NCBI GenBank assembly: GCA_947494095.1
Contig: CANLTI010000007.1
Span: 1-64,000 of the forward strand
DNA from: an uncultured Pseudomonadales bacterium
Lineage (GTDB): Bacteria; Pseudomonadota; Gammaproteobacteria; Pseudomonadales; Cellvibrionaceae
Direction of reading: 5' to 3'
Length of the DNA stretch: 64,000 bases
This document shows positions 27,476 to 37,108 of this stretch, piece by piece (positions within the stretch are counted from its first letter, which is position 1; the number at the start of each line of letters is the position of its first letter). The position numbers were made by a program, and so were the translations under genes. The notes beneath the pieces were generated by a model. The model ran no database searches, was not told the origin of the DNA, and saw nothing but the letters and a program-made list of their open reading frames with translations.

Positions 27476-28060
27476 CTAAAAAAATTCTAGCTCACCTGTA
27501 CCTTCTTGCTCAGCAAAATGCGACTCATCTAACGCAAGCTCTAAATCACATTTGCTATATACAAAAACACTGCCGGCCATCAGCGTTTTATCCATTTGCC
27601 GAAAAACCACATGCCCTTCGCACTTCAAGTCATCATTGTGCATATCTGCCAGCGTTGTTCTTTCCGACAATACGCACGGCGTAGACATACCTAAATGATC
27701 AAAGCTTTCATAGCATAAACGCTTGGCCTCACCGCACAAGCGATTACCCATTTCTAAAAAGTAAGCATCTAGCTCTTCGCTATGCTCGACCGATGAAGCC
27801 GGCACACCTTCATCACTGCTGGTCGACTTAATAATACCGCGTATAGCTTGGCTATCGGCGTAATGCAATAAAAATGTAATTCTAAAATCAATACCTGCAA
27901 TGGTTAGCATAATGCGCGACATCACATGCTTTGATAAGTCGGCATCATTAGCAGCCGACTCATTCAAACTGGAGGAATCTAAAATATCACTCGCCGCCGA
28001 CCGCAAAGAATGCGTCAATACTTTATTAAAGCATTCTTGAGAGTGTAAAGAATAAGCCAT
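27476..28060 (-). CDS. CheX-like chemophosphatase-family protein
   Basis: 194 residues. The mid-part (about 70-120, with SEELDAYFLEMGNRLCGEAKRLCYES) resembles the helix of CheX/CheC phosphatases that carries the conserved E..N pair: E and N are present in EMGN. CheX proteins dephosphorylate CheY-P. It starts behind AAGGAT. Position between the MCP-like gene and the cheY-like gene supports a phosphatase role, but the similarity is moderate and judged by eye. Confidence 0.6.
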   Translation of the reverse strand: MAYSLHSQECFNKVLTHSLRSAASDILDSSSLNESAANDADLSKHVMSRIMLTIAGIDFRITFLLHYADSQAIRGIIKSTSSDEGVPASSVEHSEELDAYFLEMGNRLCGEAKRLCYESFDHLGMSTPCVLSERTTLADMHNDDLKCEGHVVFRQMDKTLMAGSVFVYSKCDLELALDESHFAEQEGTGELEFF

Positions 28061-28132
28061 AAACTATCCTTCTTAGCGTTTTTTATTATTTAATATTATT
28101 GTTCAATATATTATTTAACATCAGTACAAACA

Positions 28133-28894
28133 CTAAAGTTGTATTTGATTTAAACGGCTCGAAAAGTTATTAATCGCCGTCAATATCAATTGGCTACTTG
28201 CTTGAATATCTTGAAAAGTAGAAATCGTAATCACTTCGTTTTTCGATAAATGTGATTTGTATTCATTATTTAAATTTTCGGATTTAACCGCCAGCGAACG
28301 CACCTCATCAGCGACTACCGCAAAGCCTCGACCGTACTCACCAGCACAAGCGGCTTCAATACTGGCATTTAAAGCCAAAATAATGGTTTGCTTAACAATA
28401 GTACTAAAACCCTCATTTTGCGCTTGCATCATTTTATTGTGATCAATCAATGCCGTAAGCTCGGCGTTCCATCGCTCAAAGGTTAATAGCAAATCTTTTA
28501 AGCGCTCCATTTCTTTGACTAAACCTTGCAGTACCACTTCGTTATTACTTTGCTGACTACTATAGTTACTAAGCTCAATTCTGGCTTGACCAAGCTCGCC
28601 TTCTGCTTGCGAGCAGCGCTCACTACAACTTTCAAATTGTGTATTCAAGCTATTGTATTGTTGCGTTAAGTGCTCAAAGTCAGACTCACTAACGGCAGGC
28701 ACTTGCAATTTTATGGCCGCGGCCAGCTCTGCCTGTAGCTCACGTAAACTTTGCTGGCCTTGCGCGAGCTTAACTTGCGCGGCATCAAAATTATTACGTA
28801 AATGAGTATGGTTAAAAGCCAAAAAAAGCGTTGTTATTAAAAACAGCAGCGCTAAACCAGCAAATAGATACAGCATAAAAAAAGGCCACCACAT
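28133..28894 (-). CDS. Short MCP-like signalling protein
   Basis: 253 residues. One N-terminal membrane helix (about 5-28), a coiled-coil stretch (35-130, Gln/Glu/Leu rich) and a shortened MCP signalling hairpin with [31 protein letters not shown] near 172-202. There is no periplasmic sensor domain, no HAMP and no CheR pentapeptide. The usual AFQTN just before ILALN is replaced by TIVKQT, so CheA/CheW contact may be altered. Its partners are the CheX-like and CheY-like genes downstream. No cheA or cheW is in the window. Confidence 0.72.
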   Translation of the reverse strand: MWWPFFMLYLFAGLALLFLITTLFLAFNHTHLRNNFDAAQVKLAQGQQSLRELQAELAAAIKLQVPAVSESDFEHLTQQYNSLNTQFESCSERCSQAEGELGQARIELSNYSSQQSNNEVVLQGLVKEMERLKDLLLTFERWNAELTALIDHNKMMQAQNEGFSTIVKQTIILALNASIEAACAGEYGRGFAVVADEVRSLAVKSENLNNEYKSHLSKNEVITISTFQDIQASSQLILTAINNFSSRLNQIQL

Positions 28895-29033
28895 TTATAT
28901 CGAATTACTTTTGAGTGTAGTCCAATTTTTTAAATGCGTAGCCTTTCAATCGAATAGAAGATAAACAACTACACGACGATACCTTTATGTTTGATAGCTA
29001 TATTAAGCCATACTGAATAGTCATATTCAGTCG

Positions 29034-29951
29034 TTAAGCGTCAAATAAACCCTCCATCGACAAGTAGCGCTCGCCGGTATCGTAACTAAAGATCAAAATG
29101 CGCGCGCCGGCAGGCATCTCGGGTAGCGTTTGCGCTACCGCCGCCAAGCTTGCACCCGAAGAAATACCCACAAATAACCCCTCTTTGCATGCAGCTTGAG
29201 TACACATATCAAAGGCGGCCTCTTCGCTCACTTGCACAGTGCCATCGAGTATATCTTTATTTAAGATACTGGGAATAAAACCCGCACCAATACCTTGCAA
29301 CTTGTGCGGCCCTTTTACCCCACCACTAATCACTGGTGATTTTTCAGGCTCTACAGCCAACACTTTTAAACCAGGAAAAGCCGCTTTAAGCACCTCGGCA
29401 CAACCGGTAATATGGCCGCCAGTGCCTACGCCGGTAATTAAATAATCTAAACCCTCGGGGAAGTCTTCGAGTATTTCTTGGGCGGTTGTCGTTTTGTGAA
29501 TAGCCACATTAGCAGGGTTATCAAATTGCTGGGGCATCCACGCACTAGCCGACTGTTCCACCAGCGCTTTCGCCTTTTCAATAGCGCCATCCATACCTTG
29601 CTCTTTGGGTGTTAACACTAAATTTGCCCCATAAGCTTTCATAATTTGCCGGCGCTCGATCGACATAGACTCTGGCATGACTAATGTTAATGTATAGCCT
29701 TTTACCGCTGCCACCATCGCCAAACCAATGCCGGTATTCCCTGATGTTGCCTCAATAATTTCGACCCCAGTGGTTAACGTACCGTCTGCTTCGGCCTGCT
29801 CAACCATCGCCAGCGCAATACGATCTTTGATACTAGCGCCAGGGTTTGAGCGCTCAACTTTCATCCATACCTCAGCTTTATCACCAAACAAATGATTCAC
29901 CCGCACATGCGGTGTATTGCCGATGGTGTGTAAAATATTGTGAACCTTCAT
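29034..29951 (-). CDS. cysK: Cysteine synthase (O-acetylserine sulfhydrylase)
   Basis: PLP enzyme making cysteine from O-acetylserine and sulfide. The 305 residues contain [11 protein letters not shown] with PLP-Lys42, [24 protein letters not shown] and SSGASLAA. Length and the [10 protein letters not shown] start fit CysK, although CysM is close in sequence and cannot be fully excluded. The start follows AGGTAGGG. Monocistronic. Confidence 0.9.
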   Translation of the reverse strand: MKVHNILHTIGNTPHVRVNHLFGDKAEVWMKVERSNPGASIKDRIALAMVEQAEADGTLTTGVEIIEATSGNTGIGLAMVAAVKGYTLTLVMPESMSIERRQIMKAYGANLVLTPKEQGMDGAIEKAKALVEQSASAWMPQQFDNPANVAIHKTTTAQEILEDFPEGLDYLITGVGTGGHITGCAEVLKAAFPGLKVLAVEPEKSPVISGGVKGPHKLQGIGAGFIPSILNKDILDGTVQVSEEAAFDMCTQAACKEGLFVGISSGASLAAVAQTLPEMPAGARILIFSYDTGERYLSMEGLFDA

Positions 29952-30782
29952 AACTAACCCTACCTTAAGTGAATATATAAATACTATGGCTATCAGCTAT
30001 TGCGTGTGCTGGCAATGAGTGAACACACCGGCCAAATACTGTGCGCTTACTATTTGACCTGCGCAGGCGCAACCTAGCTAAACCAATCATGAAAAACAGC
30101 ATAAACATACCACTCATCGGCTAATAAGGGCTATGCTTTTGGGCACGACCTGTTTTGAATACTGCTTATATGACAAACAACACACGTTATACGACAAACA
30201 ATACAAGCGATAAAGAATTCAAGTTGTGCGCAGCCAAAAGCAATACATTCGAACCAACAGCCACATAAGTGGTCAGAGACTCTCAACCGAACCACGTACT
30301 CGATCGTATCGACTAAGGACTATCAGTTAGGCCATTAATCAGGTTTTATGACTGGTGATTTTTTGGTGGCAATAACACAGCGGTAATAACTAGCAGTTAT
30401 AAGATCATGAAAACTAAGACGCACAAACACAAGATAACAACAGCCACAAAGAAGCAACGCGACACAACAGGCAAAATAGCCTTAAATACAAGATTTACCT
30501 GATGTTTAACTTTGCTATATGTTTTTAACGTTATAAAGTATATAGCTGTCAACTATATGACTGTCGTAACATGCGCCTTAGTAGCAATAGCCTTTATGTA
30601 CCAATCGGCTTTAGTACCAATCGGCTTTAGTACCAATCGGCTTTAGTACAGATAGGTTTAGTACAAAGGAGTTAGACAAGTCGCTGTAACAAGAAGTATA
30701 GAGCCAATAGCTCAGCAACACGCTCAAAGCCGTGAGACTATGAGCCGGTAATTGATGGGCACACACAATTTAGGGGTTAATT
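29952..30782. other. 830-bp space between divergent cysK and prc
   Basis: No protein gene found on either strand. It is AT-rich and must hold the promoters of cysK (minus) and prc (plus). It contains a 16-bp tandem repeat at 30598-30665. No tRNA or recognised riboswitch was seen. The length is unusual for this compact window. Confidence 0.5.
30598..30665. repeat. Tandem 16-bp repeat GTACCAATCGGCTTTA upstream of prc
   Basis: Three exact copies are followed by a degenerate 15-base copy and the first five bases of a further unit. It lies about 120-185 bases before the prc start. It could hold repeated regulator sites or be simple slippage. Confidence 0.85.
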
Positions 30783-32891
30783 TTGATTAAACAACTTTTC
30801 GTGACCGGGTGCCTTTTAGGCCTAAGTATTCAAGCGCTTGCGACACCTACTGTAGCACCGGCGATAGAGCCAACCAAAATGCAATCGGTGACCACGCGTA
30901 AATTAGTAGAAATGCTCAGCAGCAGGCACTACCGCAACTTACTCGTTGATGATGCGCTTTCTGAGGCTTTTTTAGACAAGTATTTAAGCAGTCTAGATCC
31001 TGCGCGCATGCTCTTTTTGGCCGCCGATATCGAAGAGTTCACCAAGCATAAGCATCAATTTGATAACGACTTTAAAAGTGGCGACCTCGCCTATGGCTTT
31101 AGCATCTATGAACGATACCGCCAACGCTTAACCGGCCGCCTAGAAAGCGTCATCAGTATTCTAGAAGACAAAAAACACCTCTTTGATTTCACCAAAGACG
31201 AGCTGGTTGAGCTCGATCGAGAAGAGTCTCCTTGGCCCAAAACTCTCGCCGAAGCCGACGAGCTTTGGGACAAACGTCTGCGTTTGAGTATTCTCAATCA
31301 AAAACTATCAGGCAAAGAGCCTGAAAAAGCCCGCGAAACACTGCTTAAGCGCTACCAAAATCAATTAAAGCGTATTGCACAACAAAGCGGTGCCGATGTT
31401 TATGAGTCCTTAATCAACTCATTAACACTTTTATATGACCCCCACACTAATTACTTTTCGCCGCGCACCTCCGAAAACTTCAACATTAATATGTCGTTAT
31501 CGCTCGAAGGTATTGGTGCAGTTTTACAATCTGAAGATGAACATACCAAAATCGTACGCTTGGTTGCCGGTGGCCCAGCCCACAAGCAAGGCCAACTCAA
31601 ACCAGCCGATAAAATTGTGGGTGTTGGGCAAGGCGAAAAAGGCGACATTACCGATGTTATCGGCTGGCGTTTAGATGAAGTTGTAGACAAAATACGCGGT
31701 AAAAAGGGCTCAATTGTACGCTTAGAGGTACTCGACGAAGACGATACTACACGTGTTATCGCTATTAAGCGCGACCAAGTTAAACTCGAGGACCAAGCCG
31801 CGCAAAAGGCGATTTTAGAAGTTAACAACAATGGCGTTAAGCAAAAAATAGGGGTTATTGATATCCCTGCTTTTTATATTGATTTTAAAGCCGCTCGCGC
31901 AGGTGACCCCAACTATCGCAGCACAACACGCGATGTTGCCAGATTAGTGACCGAACTCAAAAACGAAGGCGTTAACGGCATCGTACTAGACTTGCGCAGT
32001 AACGGCGGTGGCTCTTTGCAAGAAGCTACGCAGTTGACCGACTTATTCATTAACCAAGGTCCGGTTGTGCAAATTCGCAGCTCAGATGGCCGTGTTGCCC
32101 GCGACCACCGCGCTTACTCGAGTGCACTGTATAGCGGCCCAATGGCCGTACTTATCAACCGCTTAAGCGCCTCGGCCTCAGAAATTTTTGCCGGCGCTAT
32201 TCAAGACTATCAGCGTGGTTTAGTGGTAGGGACACCGTCTTTTGGCAAAGGCACCGTACAATTATTGACACGTATGCCCGAAGGCGAGCTCAAACTCACC
32301 GAGTCCAAGTTTTACAGGGTCTCGGGTGAAAGCACGCAGCATCGCGGTGTCGTGCCCGACATCAAGATGCCCGCCATTGTTAACCACGATGATGTCGGCG
32401 AGTCCGCTTACGAAAACGCTTTGCCTTGGGATACCATTCATGCTGCCGCTCATGCACGTTACTTTGACTTTAGCAAAATAATGCCTACGCTAACCAAAAA
32501 CCATGAAGCGCGTATTAAAGACAACCCCGACTTTATCTTCATCAAAGAGCAATTTGCGCTGAGCAGCAAAAATGCTGAGCGCACGCATGTGTCGCTTAAT
32601 AAAAAGATACGTGAAACCGAAAAAGCCGACATGGAAGCGCAAGCACTCGCTATCGAAAATAAACGCAGAATCGCTAAAAAAGAAAAGCCTTTTGCCAATA
32701 TTCAAGCCTACAAAGACGACCAAGAAAACAAAGAAAAAGAGCGTGATGCCAACTACGGCAGTAAAGATAGCCAAATCGATGTGAAAGACGATGCCATGCT
32801 CACCGAAACGGGTTATATTTTAGTCGACCTTGCCAATGCGCTCAGCTCTGACATGGTAGCCCTGCAAGCGCCTTTACTCAAAAAGCGCTAA
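30783..32891 (+). CDS. prc: Carboxy-terminal (tail-specific) protease Prc
   Basis: Periplasmic S41A protease that trims proteins from the C-terminus, including cell-wall enzymes. It has 702 residues: signal peptide about 1-20 (LFVTGCLLGLSIQALA), N-terminal helical domain, PDZ (about 240-320, SLEGIGAVLQ) and the catalytic domain with Ser464, Asp475 and Lys489 (SASASE, IQDYQ, FGKGTVQ). A C-terminal DUF3340-like part is Lys/Glu rich. No ATG fits: TTG at 30783 behind AGGGG gives the complete signal peptide. A strong terminator follows. Confidence 0.95.
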   Translation: MIKQLFVTGCLLGLSIQALATPTVAPAIEPTKMQSVTTRKLVEMLSSRHYRNLLVDDALSEAFLDKYLSSLDPARMLFLAADIEEFTKHKHQFDNDFKSGDLAYGFSIYERYRQRLTGRLESVISILEDKKHLFDFTKDELVELDREESPWPKTLAEADELWDKRLRLSILNQKLSGKEPEKARETLLKRYQNQLKRIAQQSGADVYESLINSLTLLYDPHTNYFSPRTSENFNINMSLSLEGIGAVLQSEDEHTKIVRLVAGGPAHKQGQLKPADKIVGVGQGEKGDITDVIGWRLDEVVDKIRGKKGSIVRLEVLDEDDTTRVIAIKRDQVKLEDQAAQKAILEVNNNGVKQKIGVIDIPAFYIDFKAARAGDPNYRSTTRDVARLVTELKNEGVNGIVLDLRSNGGGSLQEATQLTDLFINQGPVVQIRSSDGRVARDHRAYSSALYSGPMAVLINRLSASASEIFAGAIQDYQRGLVVGTPSFGKGTVQLLTRMPEGELKLTESKFYRVSGESTQHRGVVPDIKMPAIVNHDDVGESAYENALPWDTIHAAAHARYFDFSKIMPTLTKNHEARIKDNPDFIFIKEQFALSSKNAERTHVSLNKKIRETEKADMEAQALAIENKRRIAKKEKPFANIQAYKDDQENKEKERDANYGSKDSQIDVKDDAMLTETGYILVDLANALSSDMVALQAPLLKKR

Positions 32892-32946
32892 TCACGTCAA
32901 CGCGCCTTACTATAAAATATCCGCCTGCATAAAGAGGCGATAAAGC

Positions 32947-32979
32947 AAAAAGCTCTCTCATCAAAAAGAGGGCTTTTTT
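32947..32979 (+). terminator. Terminator of prc
   Basis: AAAAAGCTCTCT pairs with AGAGGGCTTTTT (one G-U wobble), followed by T's. It lies 56 bases after the prc stop. Confidence 0.8.
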
Positions 32980-33003
32980 ATGGTCAAAAAAGCCCATAAA
33001 AAC

Positions 33004-33288
33004 GTAACTATTCAGTCAAGTTAACAAACCCCTCTTGGCAGGGTGCTGATGGGTTATTTTGTGGGCATTTAAGCGCTGGACCTTGCAGGGAAAGCAAGGG
33101 GTAGATAGTGCACCTGCATAAGGATATGCAAGATTAGACTTTGCACCTGCATAGGGATATGCAAGATTAGACTTTGCAGGAGCACAAAGTCGAGGAGCAC
33201 AAAGTCGAGGAGCACAAAGTCGTAGATGGCTTGAGCGGCCCAGTAAATGATTCACTAGCGCCCAATTACGACCCCTCTGAATAGTTAC
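33004..33288. mobile_element. MITE-like element, copy A (IS66-type ends, intact duplication)
   Basis: 285 bp bounded by perfect 12-bp inverted repeats GTAACTATTCAG / CTGAATAGTTAC and flanked by the exact 8-bp duplication ATAAAAAC (32996-33003 and 33289-33296). No coding capacity. GTAA ends and 8-bp target duplications are the hallmark of the IS66 family (established knowledge), so it is probably a non-autonomous derivative moved by an IS66 transposase elsewhere. It shares its sequence with 53541-53756, 34640-34903 and 17848-18008. Inside are a 33-bp unit repeated twice (33111-33176) and a 15-bp unit repeated three times (33178-33222). Confidence 0.85.
33178..33222. repeat. Three tandem copies of AGGAGCACAAAGTCG inside MITE copy A
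   Basis: Exact 15-bp triplication, preceded by two 33-bp repeats (33111-33143 and 33144-33176). Copy B has only one unit of each, so the element expanded internally here. Confidence 0.9.
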
Positions 33289-33505
33289 ATAAAAACAACG
33301 ATAATGGGCAAAACAGGCATAAGCCCTAACCTCCCGCCAACAATGACTTAGACGTATTTTTGCTTGACACAAAAAGCAACATACTGGTCTCTTATAACTA
33401 AATAATTAGTACTTTCTGATCAACTACCTGTTTCAATTCTTGAGGATATAGTCAAAATAACCTAGTATTTGCGTACTTTTTGTACCGAACATAAGAATTA
33501 TAACT

Positions 33506-34453
33506 ATGCGATCACTAGCGAAATCCTGCAAAAACTGTAACAAAAACATGAATGGCGGGCTTTACCGCGCCTCTCATATTTGCCCACATTGCCGCTTTGA
33601 GCACCCTAACGGTAAAAAAACACCCAAAGGCACACTACAACAAAGCGTTATACCGCCCGAGCCTATTAGCGCAAGCGCTCACATAGCTGAGCCGGCCATT
33701 ACGCCAGCGACCACTGAATCAGTGGCCGCAATAGCAACGCCGAAGCCGACTACCGCAACTACACCTGCGCCCGCTAAACCCGCCAACCCTAAACCCACCT
33801 TAGCTGTCACACCCACAGCCAAGCCAGCTGCACCTGCCACAGTTAAACCCAAGACAGCTCTTGCTACTGTTAGCAAGCCTACGGCTAAAACGGGTTCAGC
33901 GCCTAAATTGAGTGCCTCAAACGCGAGCAGCGCGACCCAAGCGACTAACAGTCCGCAAGCCCAAGCAGCAACACAAGCAGCAAAAACTGATGCCGCTAGT
34001 ATCAAAGCCGCTCAAGCCAAACCAGTGCTGGCGTCAATGCGCGTTCCGGCACACGCGCCAAAGCCCAAGCTTAAAAAAACTGGCGTAAACGTTGCCCTCA
34101 CGGCCAACCCTTCTCACGAGCTTAATATCCTTAAGTTATTTGAGGAAGTTTCAGCTACTTGTGTATTGAATATCGAATTAACAGCTGATTTGTTTATCAA
34201 AGGCAAATTTGCAGGGGTCAAAAGCCCTAAAATTCAAGCGACGCTCAACCAGGGCAAAAAAGATGCTCTAGGGCAACTGCGTAAAACAGCGCAAGACTTA
34301 GGCGCCAATGTCGTCGCTGATATTGAAGTTAAAAATGCCATGAAAATGGTCGACCAACACCGCGCCAATATCACCGTGAATATAAGCGGAACCGCCTTGC
34401 TTACTGATAAACCAGAGACCATAGACAACACCAAAATGGCTGCTGCACTCTAA
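33506..34453 (+). CDS. Zinc-ribbon protein with Ala/Pro/Thr linker and YbjQ-like C-terminal domain
   Basis: 315 residues. The N-terminus has a CKNC...CPHC zinc ribbon (Cys9, 12, 26, 29). Residues about 50-190 are a low-complexity Ala/Pro/Thr/Lys linker. The C-terminus (about 205-305), with KKDALGQLRKTAQDLGANVVADIEVKNA and a closing beta strand NITVNISGTALL, looks like the YbjQ/UPF0145 fold of small pentameric proteins. There is no signal peptide. I know no function for this combination. It lies between two MITE copies and is single. The family call for the C-terminus is tentative. Confidence 0.6.
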   Translation: MRSLAKSCKNCNKNMNGGLYRASHICPHCRFEHPNGKKTPKGTLQQSVIPPEPISASAHIAEPAITPATTESVAAIATPKPTTATTPAPAKPANPKPTLAVTPTAKPAAPATVKPKTALATVSKPTAKTGSAPKLSASNASSATQATNSPQAQAATQAAKTDAASIKAAQAKPVLASMRVPAHAPKPKLKKTGVNVALTANPSHELNILKLFEEVSATCVLNIELTADLFIKGKFAGVKSPKIQATLNQGKKDALGQLRKTAQDLGANVVADIEVKNAMKMVDQHRANITVNISGTALLTDKPETIDNTKMAAAL

Positions 34454-34639
34454 ACAAATAACAGCTATAACCAAAACTACAACTACAACTACAACTATAA
34501 CTGTACAGCAATCAAGTTAATGTTCACGTAAGACCGCTTTTGTAAGCTGATCACTGTAAAAGCCTTTTGGCGTCGAGTATGTTCGGCGCTTTTTTTGCCT
34601 AAAAAGTATGACTCTTCGCACAATGTCATTTATTGCGCT

Positions 34640-34903
34640 GTCATTTTATCAGCCAAGCTGAAAACAACAGCTGGTGGGTGCTGGTGGATTATTTTCTGGG
34701 TATTTAATTTAGATCGGACCCTTTAGATAAAGCCAGGCTAGGTAGCACAGGAGAGCTGCCGAGAGCGCTTTATAGCTAACGCCCCGGCATGATGGTGAGG
34801 CTAGACTAGGGGCATAAAGCCAAGGATGGCTTGAGCGGCCGCCCAGAAAATAACCCACCAACCCCCTGTTAAGAGAGATTTTTGGGTTCGGCTGAATAGT
34901 GAC
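34640..34903. mobile_element. MITE-like element, copy C (diverged)
   Basis: The right end reads GGTTCGGCTGAATAGTGAC, the reverse of the left end of copy B with one change. The left end GTCATTTTATCAGCC is a diverged version of it. Both arms carry the TTATTTTCTGGG motif in opposite orientation. No matching target duplication is seen, so this copy is older or was formed by recombination of two copies. It lies just downstream of ggt (minus). Confidence 0.65.
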
Positions 34904-34991
34904 AACTTCACAATCATTGATTTAATACAGGGTATTTTAATCAGCAGTAAGTCCTTGCTGGCAGGCTTGGCTAGCATAGATGTATACACTA

Positions 34992-36881
34992 TTACTGCGT
35001 ATTACGCCGGATAATTCTAGGCTCGGTGACGGCGGTAAATTGCCCATCTTTAAAACCAATGGCTTGCGTGCCACCAAAATCACCCGCTCGCTTTAAGTTA
35101 TGCCCTTTAGCTTTGAGTGCTTGCGCGGTTTTACCCTCTAGTGGCAATTCGGTAAATACCCATTCAGGTAACCATTGCTGGTGCACTCTCGGGGTATCAA
35201 TCGCTTGCTCTAATGGTTTATTTAATGCCAAATAATTAATGAGTGCTTGCGTGACTTGAGTAATAATTGTTGGGCCGCCGGCGGCGCCCAAGGTGAGTAC
35301 GGGTTGACCCTCTTTAAGGACTAGCGTGGGACTCATGCTTGAGAGTGGGCGCTTATACGGTGCAATACTGTTTGCCTCGGCGCCCACTAAACCAAATGCA
35401 TTGGGTACACCCGGTGCTGTTGCAAAATCATCCATCTGGTTATTGAGTAATACCCCGGTATTTGGCACCATCGCTTTACTGCCAAAACTGGTATTTAATG
35501 TTGTTGTAATGGCCACCCAATTACCTTCACTATCCGCCGTTGTTAAGTGCGTTGTGTGCTTGTTCAACTGCTCATAAAAAAAGCGAGTGCTGGCCTCTGG
35601 CGGTAAGTGATGACCTGTGACAGTTGCCGCCTTCGCACTATCAATTAATGCACGCAATTTTTGGCCATAAGCCGGCGCCACCAAGCCTTTAGGCACAGGG
35701 ACAAAATCTGTATCGCCCAGCCAATGCGAGCGGTCGGCAAAAGCGAGCTTCATCGCCTCAATCATTAAGTGATAGCGCTCGGCCTCGGGCATAGTCGCTA
35801 GTTGCTGGCTATCGCTTTCTAAAATATTGAGCATTTGGGCAACATGTGTACCGCCAGAGCTTGGCGGCCCAAAACCATAAACATCGTAACCCTTAAATTG
35901 AGAGCGTATCGGTTCGCGCTCGAGTACTTGATAATTGGCAAAATCAGCTCGAGTTATAAGGCCACCATTGCTTGCCATCCAGTTTGCGGTTTTTTGTGCA
36001 AAATCACCGACGTAAAACCAGTTTGGGCCTTGCTTGGCCAATGCGCGATAACTACGGGCTAAATCGGGTTGCTTTAATATTTGCCCTTCAACAAGTGGCT
36101 GTCCATCTTTAAAAAATACCGCTTTACTGGCCGGGAACTGTGCCATTTTTGCACTGGTGCGGCCTAATCTATTGGCCAAGGTATAATCAATGGCAAATCC
36201 TGCCTCGGCCAAATTAGCCGCCGGCAAAAGCACATCGGCAAAGGTTAATTGGCCACCGAGTTGTTGTAAATGATGATAAGCCATCACCGAACCTGGCACG
36301 CCTACCGACAAAGCGCCAGTTTTACTCAAGTTTTTATCCGCTTTGCCATCACGTAAATACATATCGCGATGCGCTTTAGCCGGTGCCATTTCGCGGCCAT
36401 CAATGGCTAACACTTTACCACTGGCTAAACGTACGATAATAAAACAACCACCACCAATACCCGAATTATGACTGTCAACAACGCCCAAGGTAAAAGCTGC
36501 CGCAAGCGCCGCATCAATGGCATTACCACCGGCATTAAAAGCATCGACAGCTGCTTGGGTGGCGAGTGGTTGCACCGTGGCAACCGCGCCTTTTTGCTGC
36601 GGTAACACAACAGCATAAGGCCGCGAAGATTTAGCTACAGCAGTGACTGGGGCCTCTGCCGACAGAACATCAACTGCAGAATTTTTAACTACAGAACTTT
36701 TAACTACAGGAGCCTCAGCGCTAGAAGCCTCAACAACAAAAGCTTGCACCTTAGTATTGGGCGCAACCGTTTGACAGCCCGCCAGCGTGAGCAAGGACGC
36801 AGCGATAATGGTATGTAGCGTTTTTTTTACACACAATTCTTTTACACACGATAAAGTGTCTTGATTATTTTGCACAAACAT
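34992..36881 (-). CDS. ggt: Gamma-glutamyltranspeptidase, lipoprotein form
   Basis: Cleaves and transfers the gamma-glutamyl group of glutathione outside the cytoplasm. The 629-residue precursor self-cleaves before Thr443 (HTTHLTTAD motif) into large and small subunits. Substrate-binding SHNSGIGGG and LNNQMDDF are present, as is GAAGGPTIITQV. The N-terminus has a lipobox ending LLTLAGC (Cys36), so it is probably lipid-anchored, unlike soluble periplasmic E. coli Ggt. A Val/Ser/Ala-rich repeat (about 50-85) links the anchor to the enzyme. The start ATG at 36881 follows AAAGG; a TTG further in would give a shorter signal. Confidence 0.93.
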   Translation of the reverse strand: MFVQNNQDTLSCVKELCVKKTLHTIIAASLLTLAGCQTVAPNTKVQAFVVEASSAEAPVVKSSVVKNSAVDVLSAEAPVTAVAKSSRPYAVVLPQQKGAVATVQPLATQAAVDAFNAGGNAIDAALAAAFTLGVVDSHNSGIGGGCFIIVRLASGKVLAIDGREMAPAKAHRDMYLRDGKADKNLSKTGALSVGVPGSVMAYHHLQQLGGQLTFADVLLPAANLAEAGFAIDYTLANRLGRTSAKMAQFPASKAVFFKDGQPLVEGQILKQPDLARSYRALAKQGPNWFYVGDFAQKTANWMASNGGLITRADFANYQVLEREPIRSQFKGYDVYGFGPPSSGGTHVAQMLNILESDSQQLATMPEAERYHLMIEAMKLAFADRSHWLGDTDFVPVPKGLVAPAYGQKLRALIDSAKAATVTGHHLPPEASTRFFYEQLNKHTTHLTTADSEGNWVAITTTLNTSFGSKAMVPNTGVLLNNQMDDFATAPGVPNAFGLVGAEANSIAPYKRPLSSMSPTLVLKEGQPVLTLGAAGGPTIITQVTQALINYLALNKPLEQAIDTPRVHQQWLPEWVFTELPLEGKTAQALKAKGHNLKRAGDFGGTQAIGFKDGQFTAVTEPRIIRRNTQ

Positions 36882-36937
36882 AAAAAGCCTTTAATGAAGG
36901 TAGAGAACAAGCAGTATGATCACAAAAAGTACTCTTA

Positions 36938-37108
36938 TTATACCGCAAGCACATTCAGTACATAGCCGCGCGCATTTGGATCATGTATTTTTTGCGGCTG
37001 ACTGTATGTTACATCAGCATCGACACTTTGTTCCGTTAAGCACCCGTCACAGCCCAGCTCCAAAACACGTGCCTCTTTATTGATCAAGAACGCCTGTAAG
37101 GAGTCCAT
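36938..37108 (-). CDS. Possible small protein
   Basis: 56 residues starting MDSLQAFLINKEARVLELG, containing two Cys (LGCDGCLTEQ) and a C-terminal hydrophobic end. The composition looks natural, but the ribosome site is poor and no family is recognised. It may equally be chance. Confidence 0.28.
   Translation of the reverse strand: MDSLQAFLINKEARVLELGCDGCLTEQSVDADVTYSQPQKIHDPNARGYVLNVLAV

Noticed and set aside
33016..33372. 118-residue minus frame with repeated CAPRL and YAGAKSNLA units
   Set aside because: It lies within and across MITE copy A and is produced by the element's internal DNA repeats; no ribosome site or family.
33679..34005. 108-residue hydrophobic minus frame
   Set aside because: Antisense to the Ala/Pro/Thr linker of the zinc-ribbon gene; the low-complexity Val/Ala/Gly text is an artefact.
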